Of a stretch of 64,000 nucleotides of DNA, positions 58,078-64,000 are shown in pieces. Origin of the DNA: Nonomuraea jabiensis (GTDB lineage: Bacteria > Actinomycetota > Actinomycetes > Streptosporangiales > Streptosporangiaceae); assembly GCF_014204795.1 (NCBI RefSeq), contig NZ_JACHMB010000001.1:11048501-11112500 (forward strand), in the 5' to 3' direction. Both the position numbers and the translations under genes were made by a program. The notes beneath the pieces were generated by a model that saw only the letters and a list, made by a program, of their open reading frames with translations, did no database searches and was not told the DNA's origin. Position 1 is the stretch's first letter. Each line of letters begins with the position of its first letter.

Positions 58078-60767
58078 CAGCGAACTCCGGCAGTAGCGCG
58101 GTCGAGGGACAGGTCGGTGACGGCGTCCGGGGGCAGCAGGTCGCGTACGAGCGCCGGGTCCTGGCAGGACACCACGGCGGCGGCCGGGCCGGAGTCCGGC
58201 AGCCGGGCGAGCAGCCGGGCCAGTTCGGCGCGCTGATCGGTGCGTACGACGGCGTCGAGGTTCTCCAGCACGACCAGGCGCGCGCCGTTCGCGAGGGCGG
58301 CACGCGCGTCACCGGCCGGGTCCCTCGCCTCGCGGCAGGGGATGAGGGCCACCGCCCGCCGGGCCGCGCGGGCGTGCTGGGGGAGGATGTGGCCGCACAC
58401 CTTGAGGTCGCCCTCCAGGGCGGGCACCCGGCCGGCGAGGGCGTGCAGCAGCGCGGACGCGCCGGGGCCGTGGACGCGCAGGACCTGCCCGGGCAGCAGG
58501 TGGATCGACACGCCGGAGAAGACGTCGGCGCCGCGCAGGTCGCGTACGCGCAGGCCCTCGGCGCTGACCAGCTCCGGCGAGCCGGGCGCGGGCCAGCCGG
58601 CCAGGCGCAGCTCGCGGGCCAGCCCCTCCCCCTCGGCGTCGAAGACCGGCAGCCGGCGATCCAGCCCGCCGGGCAGCCACCACGCGCGGTGGCCGAGCAG
58701 CGCGAGCACCGCCGGCACCAGCGTCATGCGGACGATGAAGGCGTCCACGAACACGCCCACGGCCAGGCTGAAGGCGATCGGCTTGATCGTGGCGCTGCCC
58801 TCGGGCACGAACGCGGCGAAGACCGCGAACATGATGACCGCCGCGGCCACCACCACCGTCGAGGCCGACACGAAGCCGGACTCGATGGCCCGGTGCGGGT
58901 CGCGGTGGTGGACGTACTCCTCCCGCATCCGCGACAGCAGGAACACCTCGTAGTCCATGGCCAGCCCGAACAGCACGCCCATCAGGATGATCGGCAGGAA
59001 GCTGATCACGCTGCCGGTGTGCTGCACGCCGAGCGCCTGCGCCAGGTGGCCCTGCTGGAAGACGAACGACGTGGCCCCGAACGCCGCGCCCACCGACAGC
59101 AGGTATCCCAGCGCGGCCTTGACCGGCACCGCGATCGAGCGGAACACCATGGCCAGCAGCACCAGCGACAGCCCCACGACGACGGCCCCGAACGGCAGCA
59201 GCGCCCCGGCCAGCCGCGCCGAGACGTCGATGCCCACGGCGGTGAACCCGGTGACGGCGGTGGCGACCCCGTAGGTCCGCCGGAAGTGCTCCGCGCGATC
59301 GCGCAGGCGCTGGACGAGGGCCTCGGTCTGCGGCGAGTCGCCGGGCGAGTCCGGGACGACCTGGATGATGGCGGTGTCGCCCTTGCGGTTGGGCGTGGCG
59401 ACCGGGACCGCCGCGACGCCGTCCAGGCGCTCGATCTCCGCGGCGATCTTGTCGGTGACGCCGACGGGGTCCGTGGTGTCCAGGACGTCGACGGAGACGA
59501 CCAGCGGCGCGTTGTAGCCGGGCCCGAAATGCCGGGCGATGGCGTCGAAGGTGTCGCGGGCGGGCGTGCCGGGCGCCTCGGTACCGCTGTTGGGCAGTGC
59601 GAGGCGCAGGTCCGCGGCGGGCAGCGCGCACAGCCCGAGCGCGGCGACGACCACGACGATCGTCACGATCGGCGATCTGGTGGCCAGGCGCACCCAGCGG
59701 CGGCTCAGCGGCACCCGTTCCCTGCCGGGGCGGCGGCGCCGGGGCCGGGGGCGCAGGCGTTCGCCCGCGACGGCCAGCAGGGCGGGCGTGGCCGTGACGG
59801 CGACGGCCACCGCGACGCACACCGAGAACGCCGCCGCGACCCCCATCGTGGTCAGGAACGGGATGCCGGCCACCGCCAGCCCCAGCAGCGCGATCACCAC
59901 GGTGATCCCGGCGAAGACGACGGCCGACCCGGCGGTCGCGGTGGCGCGGGCGATCGACTCCTCGACCTCCAGCCCTTCGCCGAGCTGGTCCCGGTGGCGG
60001 GAGAGGATGAACAGCGCGTAGTCGATGCCCACCGCCAGCCCGAGCATGACCGCCAGCATGGGCGCGGTCGAGGAGATGGGCGTGACCACCGTGGCCGCGA
60101 AGATCAGGGCGACCGCGACGGCGACCCCGAACACCGCGGTCACCATCGGCATCGCGGCCGCGACCAGGGAGCGGAAGACGAGGAAGAGCACGAGGAAGGC
60201 GATGACCAGGCCGATGCCCTCGGTGGGGCTGAGCTTCGGCACCGCGTTGGAGAAGGCGTCCCCGCCGACGTGGACGGTCGCGCCCGCGCCGATGCGCCGC
60301 TCCAGCCCCGCGCCGATGTCCTGGAGCCGCTGCTTGGTGGCGGGGGTGGTCTCCGCCTGTGGGACGTCGAGAGGGATCGCGATGATGGCGGCCCTGCCGT
60401 CGGCGGAGACGGCGTTCTTGACGTTCTCGGCGTACGGGCTGGTCACCAGCGCGACCTGGTCGAGCCGTTCGATGTCCCGTACGGCCGACTCCACCGCGCT
60501 CCTGACGGCGGGCACGTCGGTGCGGGCGCCCTGCGGCAGCACGACCACCATCCGCGCCGACGTGCCGCTGACCTCGGGGAAGACGTGGGAGAGATGGTCG
60601 AGGGCGTCCTGCGACTGCGAGCCGGGGATCGTGAAGGCGTCGTCGGTTCCCTGCTGCAGCAGGCCCATCAAGCCACCGGCCAGCGCCAGCGCCAGCAGCC
60701 AGGCCCCTAGGACGACGATCCGGGCACGTGCGGCACTTCGGCCGAGTCTGTACAGAAAGGACGACAC
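58077..60767 (-). CDS. MMPL/RND transporter fused to a degenerate ABC-ATPase-like domain
   Basis: 896 residues. Residues about 1-715 are a normal MMPL lipid-type transporter: twelve membrane helices, two extracytoplasmic domains, and the MMPL sequences GLAVGIDYALFILSRHRDQL and GLAMDYEVFLLSRMREEYV, where Asp-Tyr pairs relay protons. Residues about 740-896 look like an ABC nucleotide-binding domain that lost its key residues: GQVLRVHGPGASALLHALAGR (P-loop without Lys), ARLVVLENLDAV (Walker-B-like strand) and a late SCQDPALVRDLLP switch-like loop. ATP hydrolysis is unlikely. Fusion to MMPL is unusual. It is divergent from the TetR gene and shares its palindrome. Confidence 0.87.
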   Translation of the reverse strand: MSSFLYRLGRSAARARIVVLGAWLLALALAGGLMGLLQQGTDDAFTIPGSQSQDALDHLSHVFPEVSGTSARMVVVLPQGARTDVPAVRSAVESAVRDIERLDQVALVTSPYAENVKNAVSADGRAAIIAIPLDVPQAETTPATKQRLQDIGAGLERRIGAGATVHVGGDAFSNAVPKLSPTEGIGLVIAFLVLFLVFRSLVAAAMPMVTAVFGVAVAVALIFAATVVTPISSTAPMLAVMLGLAVGIDYALFILSRHRDQLGEGLEVEESIARATATAGSAVVFAGITVVIALLGLAVAGIPFLTTMGVAAAFSVCVAVAVAVTATPALLAVAGERLRPRPRRRRPGRERVPLSRRWVRLATRSPIVTIVVVVAALGLCALPAADLRLALPNSGTEAPGTPARDTFDAIARHFGPGYNAPLVVSVDVLDTTDPVGVTDKIAAEIERLDGVAAVPVATPNRKGDTAIIQVVPDSPGDSPQTEALVQRLRDRAEHFRRTYGVATAVTGFTAVGIDVSARLAGALLPFGAVVVGLSLVLLAMVFRSIAVPVKAALGYLLSVGAAFGATSFVFQQGHLAQALGVQHTGSVISFLPIILMGVLFGLAMDYEVFLLSRMREEYVHHRDPHRAIESGFVSASTVVVAAAVIMFAVFAAFVPEGSATIKPIAFSLAVGVFVDAFIVRMTLVPAVLALLGHRAWWLPGGLDRRLPVFDAEGEGLARELRLAGWPAPGSPELVSAEGLRVRDLRGADVFSGVSIHLLPGQVLRVHGPGASALLHALAGRVPALEGDLKVCGHILPQHARAARRAVALIPCREARDPAGDARAALANGARLVVLENLDAVVRTDQRAELARLLARLPDSGPAAAVVSCQDPALVRDLLPPDAVTDLSLDRATAGVR

Positions 60768-60784
60768 GGGTGGGCACAGTAGTT

Positions 60785-60806
60785 ACTTGCACATCAATGT
60801 GCAAGT
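60785..60806. promoter_or_regulatory. TetR-type palindromic operator
   Basis: ACTTGCACAT (60785-60794), two-base spacer CA, then its exact reverse complement (60797-60806). It lies in the 71-bp gap between the MMPL and TetR genes, 18 bp before the MMPL start and 33 bp before the tetR start, ideal for mutual control. Confidence 0.85.
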
Positions 60807-60838
60807 TTGGTGGTGATGAGAGGCGATAGGGTGCAGCG

Positions 60839-61456
60839 ATGACGCGAGACGCGACGGCACAACCGCGGCGAAGCCACGCCCGCGCCAACCGGGCCCGCAT
60901 CCTGGCCGTCGCCCGGCAGGAGCTGAGCGCCAACCCCGAGGCCACGATCGAGGAGATCGCGCGGGCCGCCGGGGTCGTCCGTCGCACGCTGTACGCGCAC
61001 TTCCCCGGCCGTACGGCACTGCTGGAGGCCATCGCGGACGAGGGCGCCGAAGCCCTGCGCGGAGCCCTGGCCGCGGCGGCGGTGCCCGCCGACTCCCCCG
61101 AGCAGGCGCTGGCCCGCCACACCCTGGAGCTCTGGCGGGTCGGCGACCGGTACCGGACGCTGCTCGCCCTGGGCCGCCAGTGCTTCGGCGACGCCTGGTT
61201 CGCGGACCTGACGGACCCGGCGCGGCGCGACGCCGTCGCGATCGTCCGGCGCGGGCAGGCCGACGGCGTCTTCCACGACCACCTGCCCGCCGAGGTGCTC
61301 GCGTCCGCCCTCGGCGCCCTGATGCTGTCGCTGCTGGAGAGCGTCAACGCCGGCCTGTGGGAGGACTCCGGGCCGGGCGCGGCCACCGCGATCCTGATCG
61401 GGGCGGGGGTGGCCCCCGAGCGCGCGGCCGGTGTGGCGGCCGGGCTGGCGCGTTGA
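60839..61456 (+). CDS. TetR-family transcriptional regulator
   Basis: 205 residues. N-terminal helix-turn-helix: RARILAVARQELS, ATIEEIARAAGVVRRTLYAHF and the typical FPGRTALLEAI. The C-terminal ligand-binding domain is helical with no strong signature. It sits divergently next to the MMPL-YhgE operon and shares a perfect palindrome, so it is almost certainly its repressor and its own. The effector is probably an exported lipid or drug. Confidence 0.92.
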   Translation: MTRDATAQPRRSHARANRARILAVARQELSANPEATIEEIARAAGVVRRTLYAHFPGRTALLEAIADEGAEALRGALAAAAVPADSPEQALARHTLELWRVGDRYRTLLALGRQCFGDAWFADLTDPARRDAVAIVRRGQADGVFHDHLPAEVLASALGALMLSLLESVNAGLWEDSGPGAATAILIGAGVAPERAAGVAAGLAR

Positions 61457-61509
61457 GAGACGGCCCGGCGCTACCGGGCTCCCGGGGGTCGAACGGGTAG
61501 CGTGGACGG

Positions 61510-61992
61510 ATGAGCAAGTCGTTCCTGGAGCCGGCGGAGTGGTACGCGACGCTTCCGGCGTTCTACGCCTCGGCGTGCGTGCTGCTCACGGACACCGAGG
61601 ACCGGGTCCTCATGGTCAAGCCCAACTACCGGCCGCACTGGTCGATCCCCGGCGGCATCATGGAGGCCGACGAGCTCCCCCACGAGTGCGCCGCCCGCGA
61701 GATCGAGGAGGAGCTCGGGCTGCGCGTGGCGGTGGGCGGGCTCCTGGTGGTGGACTGGGTGCTGCCGATGGGCGACCGGCCGCAGAGCATGGTCAACTTC
61801 CTGTTCGACGGCGGCACGGTCACGGACCCGGGCCAGATCGTCCTGCAGGTCTCTGAGCTCGACGACTTCGGCTTCTTCTCCTGGGACGAGGCGGCCCGGC
61901 TGCTCCCCGCCACCGGCACCGCCCGCCTCCCGGCGGCCCGGCGGGCACGTGCGGACGCCCGCACCGTCTACCTGCCCTTCACCCCTCAGTAG
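61510..61992 (+). CDS. Nudix hydrolase
   Basis: 160 residues. The Nudix box G-x5-E-x7-REuxEE-x-G is present as GGIMEADELPHECAAREIEEELGL (quoted here only by pattern; the REIEEELGL part holds the metal ligands). N-terminal SKSFLEPAEWYATLPAFYAS is variable as usual. It hydrolyses a nucleoside diphosphate linked to some moiety; the exact substrate is unknown. It lies 54 bp after the TetR gene on the same strand. Confidence 0.9.
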   Translation: MSKSFLEPAEWYATLPAFYASACVLLTDTEDRVLMVKPNYRPHWSIPGGIMEADELPHECAAREIEEELGLRVAVGGLLVVDWVLPMGDRPQSMVNFLFDGGTVTDPGQIVLQVSELDDFGFFSWDEAARLLPATGTARLPAARRARADARTVYLPFTPQ

Positions 61993-62034
61993 CCCCCTCG
62001 GCACGCCCCTGGTTGCGTTCCGCACGCCCGCTTA

Positions 62035-62071
62035 CCTAGGAGTCCTAGGAAATAGGCTAGTATCCCTAGGA
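62035..62071. promoter_or_regulatory. CCTAGGA operator cluster upstream of the hydrolase
   Basis: CCTAGGA-G-TCCTAGG at 62035-62049, a perfect 7-1-7 palindrome, and a third CCTAGGA at 62065-62071. TAGTAT at about 62058 could be the -10. A TetR- or PadR-type repressor is expected; it may be encoded outside the window. Confidence 0.6.
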
Positions 62072-62091
62072 GCGATCGAAAGGGGATCATC

Positions 62092-62907
62092 ATGGCCACG
62101 CTGGACGTACCAGGCGCCAGGCTCTACTACGAGGTGAGCGGCGATGGACCCGCGCTCCTGCTGCTGCCGGGCGGCGGCGGTGACGCGGCGATCTTCGACG
62201 CGCTGGCCGGCCCGCTCGCCGAGCACTTCACGCTCGTCACCCTCGACCCGCGCGGCTACTCGCGCAGCCGCCTCGACGGGCCGGCCGTGGACCAGCGGGT
62301 CGAGGTGCAGAGCGAGGACGCCCGCCGGCTGCTCGACGCCGTCACCCCCGACCGCCCCGCCTACGTCTTCGGCGGCAGCAGCGGCGCCATCGTCGGCCTC
62401 GACCTGCTCGCCCGGCACCCCGGGCGGGTGCGCCGCCTGGTCGCCCACGAGCCGCCGTGCTTCGCCGTCCTCCCCGACGCCCCCGCGCAGCTGGCCTTCG
62501 TCGAGGAGGTGCACCGCCTCTTCCGCGAGCAGGGGCTCGCGGCGGCGTCCGCCCGGTTCATGGAGGGCATCGGCGGCACCCTCCGGCCGCTGCCGGACCC
62601 GGCCTCACTGCCGCCCCGGGCCGCCGAGATGATGACCCGGCTGATGAACAACGCTCCGATCATGATGGAGCATGAGTTGCGGCAGTTCACGTCCTACGTC
62701 CCCGACCTGGCCGCGCTCGGCCGCGTCGCCGACCGGCTGGTCCTGGCCGCCGGGCGCGAGACCAGGGGGCACCTGCCGTACCGGCCCGCCGCGCTGCTGG
62801 CGGAGCGGCTCGGGCTGGGGCTGGTCGAGTTCCCGGGCGGGCACAGCTTCACCGACGCCCCGGAGGAGTTCGCCAAGCAGCTGGTCGAGGCGCTCACCGC
62901 CCCCTGA
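62092..62907 (+). CDS. Alpha/beta hydrolase
   Basis: 271 residues from ATG 62092 (AAAGGGG 8 nt upstream). Nucleophile elbow is GGSSGAIVGL (Ser about residue 97), oxyanion strand LLLLPGGGGDAAIF, DPRGYSRSRL as in epoxide-hydrolase-like folds, and catalytic His in FPGGHSF near the C-terminus. No signal peptide. Unlike the hydrolase at 5575 it has Ser, so it is an esterase-type enzyme or peroxidase-like. Controlled by the CCTAGGA cluster. Confidence 0.87.
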   Translation: MATLDVPGARLYYEVSGDGPALLLLPGGGGDAAIFDALAGPLAEHFTLVTLDPRGYSRSRLDGPAVDQRVEVQSEDARRLLDAVTPDRPAYVFGGSSGAIVGLDLLARHPGRVRRLVAHEPPCFAVLPDAPAQLAFVEEVHRLFREQGLAAASARFMEGIGGTLRPLPDPASLPPRAAEMMTRLMNNAPIMMEHELRQFTSYVPDLAALGRVADRLVLAAGRETRGHLPYRPAALLAERLGLGLVEFPGGHSFTDAPEEFAKQLVEALTAP

Positions 62908-62916
62908 CCGGGACTC

Positions 62917-63771
62917 TCAGGCGCCGGCCGCCTCGCGCATCAGCTCGGCCGAGGCCATGGGGTTGCCGTAGTCGCGCGAGTGCACGATGAGCCCGTCCCG
63001 CACCGTCACGATCATGACGTACGTGACGGCGAACGGCCTGCCGGTGGCCGTGACGGACCCGTGCAGGGTGAACTCGGCCACCACCACGTCCGGGTCCGCC
63101 GTCTCCAGCAGGTTGACCGCGTCCGCGCGCTCGAACCGCCACAGCCCCTTCACCGCCTCGACCCTGGCACGCAGGAGGTCGCTGCCGACCGAGCGCGTGG
63201 GCACGCCCGGCGGGGCGAACGGGATCTCGATGACCACGTCCGGCGCGTACAGAGCCAGCATCGCCTCGTGGTCGCCGGCCGCCGAGACCTCGATCAGCCG
63301 CGCGGCGACCTCCTTGGCGCTCCCGGGCCGTACGGGCGCGAGCGCGGCCGCCAGCTCGGGCAGCATGCCGACGGCTTCGGCGGCGCCCACGGCGTTGGGA
63401 TAGTCGAGGTAGGAGACCACCGCGCCGTCGCGGACGCGGATCACCCCGAGGGAGGAGGCGAACCGGAACGGCGTGCCGCCGGCGCTGCCCTCCGGCTCGA
63501 ACTCGACGACGGCCACCTCCGGGTCGGTGGTCTCGTAGACGGTGGTGTGGACGTCGTCGAAGCTCAGCAGCCGCGCGATCCCCTCGGAGGCGCCCTGTTT
63601 CATGTGCTGGCGGATGGCTTGTACGCCTTCGAACCGGCGCGGCTGCCCGGGCATCCCGAACCGCAGCTCATAGACGGCGTCGCCGGCGAACACGGCGGTG
63701 AAGGCGTCGGCGTCCCTGCTCGCCAGGGCCTGGCGCAGGTGCTCGACGACCGCCTGAAGGTTCGTGGACAT
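62917..63771 (-). CDS. Protein with two SnoaL-like (ketosteroid-isomerase fold) domains
   Basis: 284 residues from ATG 63771, chosen for GAGGGG 7 nt upstream over the ATG at 63813. Two NTF2/SnoaL-like domains in tandem: residues about 1-130 (LRQALASRDADAFTAVFAGD, SYLDYPNAV) and 140-284 (LIEVSAAGDHEAMLALYAPD, HSRDYGNPM). Each has the same order of helices and a DY-x-N strand near its end, so an internal duplication is clear. Such folds catalyse isomerisations or cyclisations, or bind small molecules. Divergent from the next tetR gene. Confidence 0.85.
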   Translation of the reverse strand: MSTNLQAVVEHLRQALASRDADAFTAVFAGDAVYELRFGMPGQPRRFEGVQAIRQHMKQGASEGIARLLSFDDVHTTVYETTDPEVAVVEFEPEGSAGGTPFRFASSLGVIRVRDGAVVSYLDYPNAVGAAEAVGMLPELAAALAPVRPGSAKEVAARLIEVSAAGDHEAMLALYAPDVVIEIPFAPPGVPTRSVGSDLLRARVEAVKGLWRFERADAVNLLETADPDVVVAEFTLHGSVTATGRPFAVTYVMIVTVRDGLIVHSRDYGNPMASAELMREAAGA

Positions 63772-63803
63772 GGTGAATCCCCTCGGAGAGAACGGAATAG
63801 AAT

Positions 63804-63856
63804 CGGAACGCACGCCCCGTTTCAGGACTGGACGATACGGAACGCGCGCCCCGTTT
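63804..63856. promoter_or_regulatory. Two direct repeats in the SnoaL-tetR intergenic region
   Basis: CGGAACGC(A/G)CGCCCCGTTT at 63804-63822 and again at 63838-63856, 34 bp apart (about three helical turns). They lie between the divergent starts and probably bind the TetR protein encoded at 63876. Confidence 0.65.
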
Positions 63857-63875
63857 GTCTAGAAGGGAGCCATCG

Positions 63876-64000
63876 ATGCCGCCGGACAAGCCGCTGCGCG
63901 CCGACGCCCGCCGCAACCGCGCCCGCGTGCTGCAAGCCGCCGAGGCCGCGTTCTCGGCCGAGGGCATGGCGGTGCCGCTGGACGAGATCGCCCGGCGGGC
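63876..64000 (+). CDS. TetR-family regulator, cut by the window end
   Basis: 41 codons from ATG 63876 (AGAAGGGA upstream): PLRADARRNRARVLQAAEAA, FSAEGMAVPLDEIARR, a normal TetR helix-turn-helix start. The rest lies beyond base 64000. It is divergent from the double-SnoaL gene, its likely target. Confidence 0.88.
   Translation, partial: MPPDKPLRADARRNRARVLQAAEAAFSAEGMAVPLDEIARR

Noticed and set aside
55531..58236. 901-codon plus-strand frame opposite the YhgE-type gene
   Set aside because: Gly/Ala/Arg repeat-like shadow caused by the heptad-type repeats of the real gene.
58374..60710. 778-codon plus-strand frame opposite the MMPL gene
   Set aside because: Antisense shadow, no recognisable domain, and it would overlap the whole transporter.

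Overview
The window comes from a high-GC actinomycete chromosome. Most genes have strongly GC-rich third codon positions, GTG starts are common, and the gene content (F420-type oxidoreductase, MMPL/RND transporter, intradiol dioxygenase, many TetR/LacI/GntR/MarR regulators, a TraB-like DNA translocase) is actinobacterial. Streptosporangiales (for example Nonomuraea-like) is my best guess, but it is an inference and not a reading of the sequence. I see no rRNA, tRNA or CRISPR array.

Layout. 0.1-9.4 kb: a secreted NlpC/P60 hydrolase, a methyltransferase, a secreted five-repeat protein, a LuxR-type regulator, a haloacetate dehalogenase-like hydrolase, and a redox pair (LLM oxidoreductase plus FAD oxidoreductase) whose promoter carries MarR-type palindromes next to a marR gene. 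9.9-13.4 kb: a LacI regulator with two matching operators in front of a DUF2264-cupin operon. 13.4-19.5 kb: a degenerate stretch with a perfect 11-bp tandem repeat and a gene remnant, then GNAT, epoxide hydrolase, intradiol dioxygenase, M28 peptidase, a secreted polyesterase-like hydrolase and a damaged HEAT-repeat gene. 19.5-29.8 kb: a ten-gene sugar operon read leftwards (GntR, binding lipoprotein, two permeases, GH94-like enzyme, ROK kinase, SIS protein, SDR, FAD oxidoreductase, PTE-family hydrolase) with eight consecutive 4-nt stop/start overlaps. 29.9-36.2 kb: a four-gene DNA-end-processing module, HerA-like ATPase, SbcD/Mre11, SbcC/Rad50 and a NurA-like protein, resembling the archaeal herA-mre11-rad50-nurA set.

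37.9-51.4 kb: an integrative element of 13.1 kb has inserted by serine-integrase recombination inside a secreted guanyl-specific ribonuclease gene, which is still followed by its barstar inhibitor gene. Both halves of the RNase rejoin in frame at a shared 10-bp core, and the rebuilt attP is a 46-bp imperfect palindrome. The element carries a Crp/Fnr regulator, small membrane proteins, a cutA gene split by a 900-bp IS5-type element with a 3-bp target duplication, a frameshifted XRE-TPR regulator, a TraB/FtsK translocase followed by 8-bp direct repeats that look like a transfer locus, and a compact lower-GC RiPP-like pair (Cys-rich precursor plus radical SAM/SPASM enzyme). The integrase is frameshifted, so the element may be stranded.

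51.4-64 kb: barstar, a dihydroorotate-dehydrogenase-like/membrane fusion, an FAD monooxygenase, a fasciclin protein, a YhgE/Pip-type protein coupled to an unusual MMPL transporter with a C-terminal degenerate ABC-ATPase-like domain and a divergent TetR gene sharing a perfect palindrome, a Nudix hydrolase, an alpha/beta hydrolase, a double SnoaL protein and the start of another tetR gene.

The strongest candidates for something undescribed are the RiPP-like pair in the element, the HerA-SbcCD-NurA module, and the ten-gene glycoside operon. Family names rest on motif recognition by eye; no database search was possible.
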